Assembly: GCA_963696585.1 (NCBI GenBank)
Contig: CAVOKW010000032.1
Coordinates: 31,310 to 95,309 of the forward strand
Reading direction: 5' to 3'
DNA: 64,000 nt
DNA from: Parvibaculum sp963696585
GTDB taxonomy: Bacteria > Pseudomonadota > Alphaproteobacteria > Parvibaculales > Parvibaculaceae
Shown: in pieces, positions 8,576 through 17,144 of the stretch
How positions within the stretch are numbered: the stretch's first letter is position 1
How the letters are laid out: every line of letters begins with the position of its first letter
Program-made: the position numbers and the translations under genes
The notes under the pieces: model-generated
What the model was told of the DNA's origin: nothing
Database searches by the model: none
The model's input: only the letters and a program-made list of their open reading frames with translations

Positions 8576-10267
8576 ATGGCTGATAACGGAGCGGGAGCCG
8601 GCATTCGCTGGGACAAGGAAGTGGACTGGCTGGTCGTGGGCGGCGGCGGCGCCGGAATGGTGTCGGCCCTGACGGCCAAACATCTGGGCCTCGACACGCT
8701 GGTGATCGAAAAAGCGCCTTATATGGGCGGCAGCACGGCTCGATCGGGTGGCGTGGTCTGGATTCCCAACAACTACCTGGTGCGCGAAGGCGGGTTACCG
8801 GACTCGGAGGAACGGGCCAGGACCTACATGGCCAGCACGGTCGGCAACCGCGTGCCCTCGGAAGTTCAGGAATCGTTTGTGAAGTACGGTCCGCAGATGA
8901 TCGAGTTCCTGCGCGATCACACTGAAACGCGCTTCGTTTGGAGCAAGGGATATTCGGACTATTACCCCGAAGCGACTGGTGGCTTCCCTGAAGGCCGCGC
9001 CCTGGAAGCCGTTCCCTTCAACGGGACTTTGCTTGGCGACAATCAGAAATATTTCCGCCCGCCGGTTCTGTCGGGCACTCATTACGCCGGCCTCCTGCTG
9101 TTCGAGTTGTTTTCGGTCGCCCGGATGAGCCGTCATTGGGACGGAAAACTCAAGTTCATGAAGGCGGCTTACAACACGATCACAAACAGGCTGCTTGGCA
9201 AAAAAGTGATGACGGCGGGGCAGGGCACCGCCGGTCGGCTCTTTTACTCCATATTGCGCGCCAACATTCCGTTCGAAGTGAATACGGCCCTGACGTCGCT
9301 GGTGACCGAGAACGGTCGCGTCGTCGGTGCCGAGGTGTCGAAGGGTGGCAGGACGCTTCGGTACAAGGCGCGGCGCGGCGTGGCGCTGACCGCTGGCGGT
9401 TTCGCCCACAATCAGGAAATGCGCGACCGCTATCTGCCGCATCCCACAAGCTCGAAATGGTCGCTTGCCGCCGAAAGCGATACGGGCGACGCCATTCGTG
9501 CCGGCGAGAGCATTGGTGCCCGGCTCGATCTGATGGACGACGCCTGGTGGGGTCCGGTCAGTCACGTAAACGCCAACGAGAACCCGCATTTTTGCGTTCT
9601 CGAACGCTCGCTGCCGGGATCGATGATCGTGAATTCCTCGGGCGATCGCTTTGTAAACGAGGCGGCGCCCTATTGCGACGTGGTCACCAGGATTTACGAA
9701 GTGCATAACGGGACGGGCACGTCCTGCGTGCCGGTATGGCTTATCCTGGATAAGGCGTACAAGGATTACTATATGATTGCCTCGAACATGCCGCGCCAGC
9801 CCATACCGAAGCGGTGGAATGAAAGCGGCGACGTGGTCTCGGCACCAAGCCTTGCAGAACTTGCGGAGAAGATAGGTGTTCCGGCGGATCGTCTCGCGAA
9901 GTCGATGGAGCGATTCAACAAGCTTGCCGAAACCGGCGTCGATGAGGACTACCACAGGGGCGATAGTGCGCATGACCGCATGTATGGCGATCCCTATTTC
10001 AAAAATCCGAACCTGGCGCCGTTGACGAAAGCTCCTTTCTTCGCCATCCGGCTCTATCCCGGCGACATCGGCACACGCGGCGGGCTTGTCATCAACAAGT
10101 TCGGACAGGTGGTCTCGCAGTCGGGGGAGGTTATCGAAGGCCTTTGGGCAGCGGGAAACAGCACGGCGTCCGTCATGGGGAATTCCTACCCCGGACCCGG
10201 CGCGACTATCGGCCCGGCCATGACATTCGGTTACATTTCTGCCATGAAAGCAGCGGGACGCATCTGA
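8576..10267 (+). CDS. FAD-dependent 3-ketosteroid delta-1-dehydrogenase-like oxidoreductase
   Basis: The 563-residue flavoprotein begins with an FAD Rossmann motif (VVGGGGAGMVSALTAK, then GGSTARSGG). Its C-terminus (ASVMGNSYPGPGATIGPAM) contains the Tyr-x3-Gly pair that in KstD binds the C3 keto group and abstracts the alpha proton. Tyrosines in SDYYPEATGG and NEAAPY sit where the other two KstD tyrosines are expected. It would introduce a double bond next to a ring ketone. GAGGGAGCACGCAT precedes the ATG. It is the last gene of the plus-strand run and suggests the cluster handles alicyclic 3-keto rings as well as aromatics. Fumarate reductase-like or other FAD_binding_2 roles remain possible. 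Confidence 0.82.
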   Translation: MADNGAGAGIRWDKEVDWLVVGGGGAGMVSALTAKHLGLDTLVIEKAPYMGGSTARSGGVVWIPNNYLVREGGLPDSEERARTYMASTVGNRVPSEVQESFVKYGPQMIEFLRDHTETRFVWSKGYSDYYPEATGGFPEGRALEAVPFNGTLLGDNQKYFRPPVLSGTHYAGLLLFELFSVARMSRHWDGKLKFMKAAYNTITNRLLGKKVMTAGQGTAGRLFYSILRANIPFEVNTALTSLVTENGRVVGAEVSKGGRTLRYKARRGVALTAGGFAHNQEMRDRYLPHPTSSKWSLAAESDTGDAIRAGESIGARLDLMDDAWWGPVSHVNANENPHFCVLERSLPGSMIVNSSGDRFVNEAAPYCDVVTRIYEVHNGTGTSCVPVWLILDKAYKDYYMIASNMPRQPIPKRWNESGDVVSAPSLAELAEKIGVPADRLAKSMERFNKLAETGVDEDYHRGDSAHDRMYGDPYFKNPNLAPLTKAPFFAIRLYPGDIGTRGGLVINKFGQVVSQSGEVIEGLWAAGNSTASVMGNSYPGPGATIGPAMTFGYISAMKAAGRI

Positions 10268-10297
10268 CGTTCTAGGTATGTTTGACTTGGAAATTAT

Positions 10298-10339
10298 CTT
10301 GTCGCCAGATGCTCCGTGGACGGAGCACCTGGCGACAAG
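10298..10339. terminator. Large stem-loop between convergent genes
   Basis: An 11-bp arm, one A/C mismatch and a further 7-bp arm enclose the loop TGGA. The 42-base structure is perfect apart from that mismatch. It lies between the ends of the KstD-like gene and the convergent luciferase-like gene, so it probably stops transcription from one or both sides or stabilises 3' ends. There is no T-tract on the plus-strand side. Confidence 0.6.
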
Positions 10340-10397
10340 GCGGGTCGTCGCCGAATTCATGGACCAGACCGCCACGGGGCTTCCAGAAGCAGACGGG

Positions 10398-11486
10398 TCA
10401 AGCCACCTTGCGTTTGCTGCTCTTTCTCAGGGCCGGTATGACGTGTCTGGCGAACGAACGCATGCTCTCGGCTGCCTCCTCGTAGCTCATGCCGCCGAAT
10501 AAGAAGCAGGGATTGATGTCGAATTCGCCCAGAAGCGATTTGCGATATTCGAACTTCTCGACGATTTCCTTGGGTGTTCCCCAGGCCGTGACATCGAGAT
10601 AGGTCTTGGCCATTCCACCCTTGCCGAGCGCGCGGATGGCGTCGACGGCCTGGGCGTAGGACTCGTAGCCCTTGGCGTTTTTAAAATGCTCGCCGGCCAG
10701 TTCATAGTGATCGAGTACCGAAAGCAGATAGTTGGTCACATATTTCTGTCCCAACTCTTTCGCGCGAGCAGGATCGGTGTCGCAATAGGTGAAGTCGCAT
10801 ATCATGATCGGCGGTGCGTCGTCGCCATGCTGCGTCTTGTATGCCGCCTTGTATTCCTTGACGGCCTCGGCCTGAGCCTCCCACGGCTTCTGAGCGAAGA
10901 TCACCATCCGCGCGCCCGCCTTCGCGCACTGAAGAACAGATTCCGGTGACATGGCGACCTGATAGATGCGCCCCTTGAAGGAGCCGCGCGGATTGGGACG
11001 GATTTCGGTCCGCTTCTGCGGATAGAAGGGGCCGCTCCCTTCGATGAAGCCGGTCTCGAGAGCGTCGATGATCATCGGGCTTGCTTCATCGAAGCGTTGG
11101 CGGGCTTCGTCCATGTTCACGCCCATGCCGTCATATTCCTTGCGCGCCAGGCCGCGCCCCATCCCGAAGAGTGTTCGGCCTTGGCAAAGGTGATCCAGCA
11201 TGACGACCTTTTCCGCGATCCGAACGGGCACATTCCAGGGAAGGATGACGGCGCCGGTGCCCAGTTTGATGCGCTTGGTGCGCGCCGCCATGTAGCTCAG
11301 GAACTGGGTGTTGTCGGGACAAAACGAATAGTCCTCGAAATGATGCTCGACGGGCCACAATGCGTCGAAGCCGAGTTCTTCCGCCAAAAGCCCGAGACGG
11401 ATCTCCTCGTCATAGACCTGGCCGTCGGTTACGCCGGAGTTGGCTCTGTCGAAATTCTGAAAAACCATCTGAATGCCGAACTGCAT
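10398..11486 (-). CDS. Luciferase-like (LLM class) flavin-dependent monooxygenase
   Basis: The 362-residue protein has the bacterial luciferase TIM-barrel pattern: LAEELGFDALWPVEHHFEDY near residue 35, then the TKRIKLGTGAVILPWNVPVR strand and LFGMGRGLARKEYDG. These enzymes use reduced FMN and O2 for Baeyer-Villiger, hydroxylation or desulfonation chemistry. AGGGAG precedes the ATG. The gene lies 39 bases downstream of an enoyl-CoA hydratase and probably shares its transcript. The reduced flavin must come from a reductase encoded elsewhere. Substrate unknown. Confidence 0.9.
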   Translation of the reverse strand: MQFGIQMVFQNFDRANSGVTDGQVYDEEIRLGLLAEELGFDALWPVEHHFEDYSFCPDNTQFLSYMAARTKRIKLGTGAVILPWNVPVRIAEKVVMLDHLCQGRTLFGMGRGLARKEYDGMGVNMDEARQRFDEASPMIIDALETGFIEGSGPFYPQKRTEIRPNPRGSFKGRIYQVAMSPESVLQCAKAGARMVIFAQKPWEAQAEAVKEYKAAYKTQHGDDAPPIMICDFTYCDTDPARAKELGQKYVTNYLLSVLDHYELAGEHFKNAKGYESYAQAVDAIRALGKGGMAKTYLDVTAWGTPKEIVEKFEYRKSLLGEFDINPCFLFGGMSYEEAAESMRSFARHVIPALRKSSKRKVA

Positions 11487-11525
11487 CGGAATATCTCCCT
11501 CTCGTAATGATTTTGGTTTCTTGTT

Positions 11526-12338
11526 TCAGAGGCCCTTATAGTTAGGCTTGCGCTTCTCCATGAATGCCTTGGGCCCCTCGCGGGCATCCTCGGTCTTGAA
11601 TACGGGTGCTGCGAAGCGCGACTCCATATCCATCGCCTCGCTCTCGGGACGACCCAGACATTCGCGGGCAGATTTGCGAATTGCCTGAACGGCGATCGGC
11701 CCATTCGCGGCGATCTTCTCCGCGAGTTCGAATGCCGCGTCGAGCACCTGGTTTTGGGGGACAACACGATTCAGGAATCCCAGATCGTAGGCCTCCTGCG
11801 CGCTGATCAGGTCGCCGGTGAGCAGCAGTTCCATCGCCCTTGCATAAGGTATCTGGCGCGGAAGGCGCACCGTTGAGCCGCCGCCCGGAAAAATCGCCCA
11901 TTTGACTTCCTGCACGCCGAGCTTTGCCGTATCCGCAGCGATACGCATGTCCGTTCCTTGTGCCAGCTCCATCCCGCCTGCGACGGCAAAGCCGTTGATC
12001 GCGGCGATGACCGGCTTTGTCACATCGAATGTGCGCAACAGGCCTTTGGCCAGGATATTCGGATCGTCCAGAATTTTCTGGTCCCATTCGTTTTGCGGTT
12101 TGCGTGCGCCATTTATGAGCGGGATGAGTTGCCCGAGATCGGCACCCGAACAAAACGCCTTGTCTCCGGCACCGGTGACGACGGCGACTCGGATATTCGC
12201 GTCGTCGCGCACCTCTTCCCAATGGCCGGCAAGCCGGACCAACATCTCCGGACTGAACGAGTTGCGCGCTTCCGGGCGGTTGAGCGTGATCAGCGCGATA
12301 TGGCCCCTTTTTTCGAGCAAGGCCGGTTCCATCGTCAT
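11526..12338 (-). CDS. Enoyl-CoA hydratase/isomerase family protein
   Basis: This crotonase-fold protein of about 270 residues has the CoA/oxyanion segment KAFCSGADLGQL and the AVAGGMELAQGTDMRIA helix. The Glu-containing GVQEVKWAIFPGGGST follows. The ATG at 12338 is chosen because GGGAGA lies eight bases upstream; an ATG-less extension to 12362 has no ribosome site. It probably hydrates an enoyl-CoA in the beta-oxidation network of this cluster. It is divergent from the amidohydrolase at 12496 and carries the TACGTGTTAT promoter motif also seen at 20.7 kb. Confidence 0.9.
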   Translation of the reverse strand: MTMEPALLEKRGHIALITLNRPEARNSFSPEMLVRLAGHWEEVRDDANIRVAVVTGAGDKAFCSGADLGQLIPLINGARKPQNEWDQKILDDPNILAKGLLRTFDVTKPVIAAINGFAVAGGMELAQGTDMRIAADTAKLGVQEVKWAIFPGGGSTVRLPRQIPYARAMELLLTGDLISAQEAYDLGFLNRVVPQNQVLDAAFELAEKIAANGPIAVQAIRKSARECLGRPESEAMDMESRFAAPVFKTEDAREGPKAFMEKRKPNYKGL

Positions 12339-12355
12339 GTTCGCGTCTCCCTTGT

Positions 12356-12371
12356 ATAACACGTATGTGTT
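12356..12371. promoter_or_regulatory. Candidate operator AACACGTATGTGTT upstream of the enoyl-CoA hydratase gene
   Basis: The imperfect palindrome AACAC-GTAT-GTGTT lies 18-33 bases upstream of the hydratase ATG and overlaps a TATAAC box. Read on the minus strand it contains TACGTGTTAT, which recurs as TATGTGTTAT twice in the 20.7-kb divergent promoter. The binding protein is not known. Confidence 0.45.
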
Positions 12372-12495
12372 TTTAATCGCATGGATGTAAATTTAGCTGG
12401 ACTCGGGTTGTGCGGCCAGCGAATAATCATGATCAGGGATTATCAAAATATAAAGTCGCGCCCTTGAAACCAAATGCGACGCTGGGAGAGAGACA

Positions 12496-13599
12496 ATGAT
12501 CAAGAAACCCATATCTGCGGACTCGCACATCACCGAACCGCCGCATTGCTATGTTGATTACATTGATCCCAAATTCCGCGATCGCGCGCCGCGCATCCAG
12601 CGGATCGACAAGATTGGCGACGCTTTCATCGTCGATGGTATGGGGTCTCCGGTTCCGATGGGGCTGGTGGCCGCCGCCGGCAAGGATCCGGCAGAAATCA
12701 CGACAGAGGGCGTCGCTTTCGAAGACCTGTGGAAGAGCGGCTGGGACGCCAAGTTCCGCGTTGCGGATCAGGAGAAGGATGGCATTGCGGCCGAGTTCAT
12801 CTATCCGACGGTCGGAATGGTGATCTGCAACCATCCCGACTTCGACTACAAGAAGGCCTGCTTCGACGCTTATAATCGCTGGTTGCAGGAATACTGCGGG
12901 GAGGCGCCTGACCGTCTTTACGGTCTTGCGCAGGTTTCCATGCGATCACCGGAAGATGGCGTTGCGGAAATCAGGCATGCGAAGGAGATGGGCTTCAAGG
13001 GCGTGATGATGCCCGGAAACCCCGCCGTCGAGGATTATGATTCAACCGTATACGACAAGGTCTGGGCGACCGCTGTCGAGTGCGACATGCCGCTTTCGTT
13101 CCACATCCTGACCGGCAAATCGGACAGTCTTTCGGGGCAGGTCCGGGGCCCGCGTATCAACGGCTTCCTGTCGATCATTCGTGGCTGCCAGGACGTGATG
13201 GGCACCTTCATATTCGGCGGTGTCTTTGATCGCTTCCCCGACCTCAAGGTTGTCTGCGTCGAGGCCGATGCGGGCTGGGTTCCGCACTACATGTATCGCA
13301 TGGACCATGCCTACAAGCGTCATCGCTACTGGATGAAGGCGCCGCCGCTCAAGCGGATGCCGAGCGACTATTTCAACGACAACATCTATGTGACGTTCCA
13401 GGACGACTGGGTTGCCTTCAGGATGAAGGATATGTGCAATGTTCGCCGCCTGATGTGGGCAAACGATTTCCCGCATTCGGATTCGACCTGGCCCTGGTCG
13501 CAGGAAATGCTCGAAGAGCACACGAAAAATCTGAGCGAGCAGGAACGCAACTGGATATGCCACGACAACGTCGCGGAGCTCTACAAGCTCGCCGTTTGA
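12496..13599 (+). CDS. Amidohydrolase-2 family metal-dependent hydrolase/decarboxylase
   Basis: The 367-residue protein starts with ISADSHITEPP, a variant of the metal-binding N-terminus of the ACMS-decarboxylase/amidohydrolase-2 group. It continues with GFKGVMMPGNPAVEDYDS, the His-containing LSFHILTGKSD, and near the C-terminus MWANDFPHSDSTWPWS with the metal-site Asp. Such enzymes are TIM-barrel decarboxylases or hydrolases often found in aromatic and terpenoid clusters. GGGAGAGAGACA precedes the ATG. The D-aminoacylase-like and alpha/beta-hydrolase genes follow in the same direction. Decarboxylation versus C-N or C-C hydrolysis cannot be decided from the sequence. Confidence 0.85.
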   Translation: MIKKPISADSHITEPPHCYVDYIDPKFRDRAPRIQRIDKIGDAFIVDGMGSPVPMGLVAAAGKDPAEITTEGVAFEDLWKSGWDAKFRVADQEKDGIAAEFIYPTVGMVICNHPDFDYKKACFDAYNRWLQEYCGEAPDRLYGLAQVSMRSPEDGVAEIRHAKEMGFKGVMMPGNPAVEDYDSTVYDKVWATAVECDMPLSFHILTGKSDSLSGQVRGPRINGFLSIIRGCQDVMGTFIFGGVFDRFPDLKVVCVEADAGWVPHYMYRMDHAYKRHRYWMKAPPLKRMPSDYFNDNIYVTFQDDWVAFRMKDMCNVRRLMWANDFPHSDSTWPWSQEMLEEHTKNLSEQERNWICHDNVAELYKLAV

Positions 13600-13657
13600 C
13601 GATCCGTATACTGACGTCAAGGCGCGGATTTTTTCGATTCACGGGGAGGACGTTTTC

Positions 13658-15340
13658 ATGGACTACGATCTGAAAATCGTGGGTGGATTCATCGTCGACG
13701 GCACCGGCTCTCCGGGCTATGCCGGAGACATCGGTATTCGCGATGGCAAAGTTGTGGCTATGGGGCAGGCCCCCGCCGGGGCGAGGACGACTATCGACGC
13801 CCGGGGGCAGGTCGTTGCCCCCGGCGTCGTCGATATACATACGCATTACGATGCCCAGCTTCTGTGGGACAGGAATTTGTCGATCTCGCCGTGGCACGGT
13901 GTGACGACGGTCGTGGTGGGCAATTGCGGGTTCGGCATCGCGCCGACGCGCAAGGAGCATCGCGGCCTTATTTTGCGGACGCTCGAAAATGTCGAGGGCA
14001 TGAGTGTCAAGGCGCTGGAGGCCGGTCTCGGCGACGAATGGGGGTTCGAGACGTTTCCCGAATATCTCGACGTCGTGGAAAAGAAGGGTACGTTGATCAA
14101 CGTGGCCGTTCTTCTGGGGCATACGCCGCTTCGCCTCTATGCCCTCGGGCCCGAATCCACCGAACGGGCGGCGCGGCCGGAGGAGGTCAGGCATATGAAA
14201 AGCCTGATGCGCGAGGGCCTCGAAGCGGGCGCACTCGGTTATGCGACCTCGAAATCGCCGACGCATGTAGGCTATGAGGGCAGACCGGTTCCAAGCCGAC
14301 TGGCGGCGTTCAGCGAGATACGGGAGATCGCGTCGGCGCTGGGCGAGGCGGGCGAAGGCGTGATACAGGCGACTGTCGGCAAGGAACTGTCATTTGACGA
14401 ATTCGCGGAATTGAACCGCGTTTCCGGTCGCCATGTCAGTTGGACGGCGTTGCTGGGCGGTGGCGGGGTGCTGAATGTCGGCTCCGCAGCCGAGCAGTTG
14501 GCGCGCTCAAACGAACTTCAGTCGGCTGGTTACGCGGTATTTCCGCAGGTCACCTGCAGGCCCCTCAATTTTGAATTTCGATTCGATCAGCCGTTTCTGT
14601 TCCAGAGCATGCCGGTCTTCGCGCCGGTGAACAAAGCCGACCGCGCGGAAAAACTGAGGCTTTACGCCGACAACTCTTTCCGGGCGGGATTCCGGGACGC
14701 GATGCGTGGTCCGATTCTCAGTGCATGGGACAAGGCGGTCATCGCCTATTGTCCGGATCGACCGGAGTTCGGGGAACGGCTGGTGCACGACGTCGCAGCG
14801 GAACTCGGATGCAACTCGATTGATCTTGCGTTGGATCTCTCGATTCAGAGCGATCTGCAGACGCGGTTCCGCCTGCCTGTCGCAAACGCGGACGAAGATG
14901 AAGTGGCAACGTTGCTGCGCGATTCCTGCACGGTGCTCGGCCTCTCGGACGCAGGCGCGCATGCGAGCCAACTCTGCGATGCATGTTTTTCCACGCATCT
15001 TCTCGGAAGATGGGTCCGTGAAAAGCGCGTTTTGACGCTGGAGGAGGCGGTCCGGATGCTGACATCGCGGCCCGCCGAGGTGTTCGGCATCAAGGATCGC
15101 GGTCGCCTCGCTGTGGGAATGCCCGCCGATGTCCTGATCTTCGACGCCGAAACGGTTGGCGCAAGTTCCCTTCGCAGGGTCTATGATCTGCCTGCTGGCG
15201 AAGACCGGCTGATTTCCGATGCCTCGGGCATTTCGGCCGTCGTCGTCAACGGGACATTGATCCGGCGCAATGGCGTCGATGTGTTGGGCACCGAAGGTCG
15301 TTTGCCGGGCCGTCTGCTGCGCCATGGCGCGGCAGCCTGA
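13658..15340 (+). CDS. N-acyl-D-amino-acid deacylase-like amidohydrolase
   Basis: This 560-residue protein belongs to the D-aminoacylase branch of the amidohydrolase superfamily. It has the VDGTGSPGYAGDIGIRDGKV beta-sandwich start, the metal-binding HxH in DIHTHYDAQ, GVTTVVVGNCGFGIAP, and a C-terminal GVLRVGMPADV-like stretch (GRLAVGMPADVLIFD). It hydrolyses an amide or related bond with bound zinc. GGGGAGGACG precedes the ATG. In catabolic clusters such proteins are common but rarely characterised; deacylation of an amino-acid conjugate of the substrate is one idea consistent with the neighbouring hydrolases. Confidence 0.87.
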   Translation: MDYDLKIVGGFIVDGTGSPGYAGDIGIRDGKVVAMGQAPAGARTTIDARGQVVAPGVVDIHTHYDAQLLWDRNLSISPWHGVTTVVVGNCGFGIAPTRKEHRGLILRTLENVEGMSVKALEAGLGDEWGFETFPEYLDVVEKKGTLINVAVLLGHTPLRLYALGPESTERAARPEEVRHMKSLMREGLEAGALGYATSKSPTHVGYEGRPVPSRLAAFSEIREIASALGEAGEGVIQATVGKELSFDEFAELNRVSGRHVSWTALLGGGGVLNVGSAAEQLARSNELQSAGYAVFPQVTCRPLNFEFRFDQPFLFQSMPVFAPVNKADRAEKLRLYADNSFRAGFRDAMRGPILSAWDKAVIAYCPDRPEFGERLVHDVAAELGCNSIDLALDLSIQSDLQTRFRLPVANADEDEVATLLRDSCTVLGLSDAGAHASQLCDACFSTHLLGRWVREKRVLTLEEAVRMLTSRPAEVFGIKDRGRLAVGMPADVLIFDAETVGASSLRRVYDLPAGEDRLISDASGISAVVVNGTLIRRNGVDVLGTEGRLPGRLLRHGAAA

Positions 15341-15354
15341 GGAGGGCGTGAAGA

Positions 15355-16248
15355 ATGAGTCTTGAGGAACTTGCTGTCGTTCGTCAGCTGCTTACGGGCC
15401 TTGTGACCGAGGAACCTCGTTCTCTTGAGGATTTTCGTACTTCGTATGACGAGGCTGGCAAGGCGTTCGGTCTTCCCGAAGGCGTAACGGTCACGCCGGT
15501 TTCCGCTGGCGGGGTTCCCGGCGAATGGCTGGCGCCGGCTGCCGGTGCCGGCAAGCGGGTTTTGCTCTATCTGCATGGAGGAGGCTATGCGCTTGGTTCT
15601 CTCGACTCGCATCGCCATCTTGCGGCGCGCATAGCTCTTGCCCTGAATGGCCGGGTTCTGCTGATCGACTACAGGCGGTCTCCGGAGCATCCATTTCCGG
15701 CGGCGGTCGATGATGCGCTTGCTGCTTATCGCTGGCTGATCGAGACGGGCGTCGATCCGGCCAAGCTCGCTGTTGCAGGGGATTCGGCTGGCGGCGGCCT
15801 GACGGTTGCCGTGCTTCTGGCGGCGCGCGATGCCGGTCTCAGACTTCCGGCTGCGGCCGTTTGTATTTCGCCCTGGGCCAATCTTGAAAATAAGGGCGCA
15901 TCTTATAGCGCGAAAGCGAATGTGGACCCGATGGTGCGCCATGCCGATCTTGAGCTGTGGACGGCGGCCTATCTGGGAACTTCAACCCCGCGCAGGACGC
16001 CTCTGGCATCGCCGGTATTTGCCGATCTCAAGGGATTGCCGCCATTCCTGATTCAGGTAGGCAGTTCGGAGGTCTTGCTCTCGGATAGCCACTTGTTGGC
16101 CGACAGATTGAAAGAGGTCGGCGTATCCGTCGATCTCCATGTCTGGCCGGACATGATTCATGTCTGGCACTGGTTTGCGCCGGTCTTGAGCGAAGGCCGG
16201 GCGGCGATCGACGAGATGGCCCGCTTCCTGGATACAAAGCTCGGATGA
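15355..16248 (+). CDS. Alpha/beta hydrolase, hormone-sensitive lipase family esterase
   Basis: The 297-residue protein carries the HSL-family oxyanion motif HGGG (residues 74-77, YLHGGGYALG) and the nucleophile elbow GDSAGGG with Ser144. An Asp before LLADRL and a C-terminal MIHVWHWFAP region supply the expected acid and His. It should hydrolyse a carboxylic ester or lactone in the cytoplasm. GAGGAGGGCG lies upstream and the gene follows the deacylase at 14 bases, so it is in the same operon. Its stop codon directly abuts the stop of the convergent IclR gene. A lactonase acting after a Baeyer-Villiger step is possible. Confidence 0.92.
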   Translation: MSLEELAVVRQLLTGLVTEEPRSLEDFRTSYDEAGKAFGLPEGVTVTPVSAGGVPGEWLAPAAGAGKRVLLYLHGGGYALGSLDSHRHLAARIALALNGRVLLIDYRRSPEHPFPAAVDDALAAYRWLIETGVDPAKLAVAGDSAGGGLTVAVLLAARDAGLRLPAAAVCISPWANLENKGASYSAKANVDPMVRHADLELWTAAYLGTSTPRRTPLASPVFADLKGLPPFLIQVGSSEVLLSDSHLLADRLKEVGVSVDLHVWPDMIHVWHWFAPVLSEGRAAIDEMARFLDTKLG

Positions 16249-17088
16249 CTACGGCGCTATATCGTCGTCGATTTCCAGTCGTGCCTCGTCGTCGAGGGCC
16301 TCCTTGAAGCCTTGACCGTTTTGTGAGATGTGCTCGGCGATGGCCTTTTTCAATAACTCCGTGAACGTCTGTTTGCGATTGCGAAAATACTCGTTGGGCG
16401 CGGCTATCCCGATCGCGACCGGGCGTCCGGACGGACCCATCGGAATGGGCATTGCCAGCAGGGTGGCTCCCGGCGTCACGAGATCGCTGTAAAGCGCGAA
16501 GCCGCGTTTTTTGATTCTTTGCAGTTCGTCTTCGATCTCCTGCATCGATCCCCGCCGCTCCGGCATGGCGGCAAGGGCATCCTGAATCAAACGTCTCGCT
16601 TCGGGCAAGGGGAGTTCGCTCAGCAGAACACGGCCCATCGTCGAAAAAGCGAGCATACGCCGGGTGCTTGGCTTGACATGAAAGCGAATGGGCGACGTAC
16701 CTTGAATCACCTTCACATATTGGGCATAAGCGCCCAGACGCGTAGCGAGGATGATCGTGCATCCCGTATCGGCCGAAAGCCGTCTCATCAGGCGCTGGAC
16801 ATTCCGGATCGGTAACGCCTCGGCTTCCACCCAGTTTCCCAGCAGGGATATCCGGATGCTCGGAAAAAAAGTCTTGACCCGGTCGTCGTGCTCCAGATAG
16901 CCGAGGCTGACGAGGCTTTTCAGAAGGGCGGCGGTGCTGGAATGAGGGTAACTCAGCGCCTGCGCCACGTCTTGAATCGTCACTGGACGTCTGACTTCGT
17001 CGAAATACTCGAAAATCTCCAGAACGCGGGTCGCGGATTTTACCGTTGCGGCCGAGGGCAGTTCGGATTTGAGGACGTTAGCGTTCAT
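16249..17088 (-). CDS. IclR-family transcriptional regulator
   Basis: The 279-residue protein has an N-terminal winged helix (residues about 17-65, VTIQDVAQALSYPHSSTAAL) and a C-terminal IclR effector domain with GATLLAMPIPMGPSGRPVAI. IclR proteins sense small acids or CoA esters and act as repressors or activators of nearby catabolic operons. It lies downstream of, and on the same strand as, the FadH/MaoC/CMD genes with 56 bases between. It may control them or the converging hydrolase operon. AGGG upstream supports the ATG at 17088. Confidence 0.9.
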   Translation of the reverse strand: MNANVLKSELPSAATVKSATRVLEIFEYFDEVRRPVTIQDVAQALSYPHSSTAALLKSLVSLGYLEHDDRVKTFFPSIRISLLGNWVEAEALPIRNVQRLMRRLSADTGCTIILATRLGAYAQYVKVIQGTSPIRFHVKPSTRRMLAFSTMGRVLLSELPLPEARRLIQDALAAMPERRGSMQEIEDELQRIKKRGFALYSDLVTPGATLLAMPIPMGPSGRPVAIGIAAPNEYFRNRKQTFTELLKKAIAEHISQNGQGFKEALDDEARLEIDDDIAP

Positions 17089-17144
17089 GCGACAACCCTG
17101 ACTTCATATGGTCTCTTGCCGCGCCTCGTTTTTTCATTTGTTCC

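Noticed and set aside
10298..10339. tRNA-like fold
   Set aside because: It is one long uninterrupted stem with a four-base loop and lacks D- and T-arm features.
8795..10375. 526-codon minus-strand open frame
   Set aside because: Antisense to the KstD-like flavoprotein with conserved FAD and active-site tyrosine motifs.
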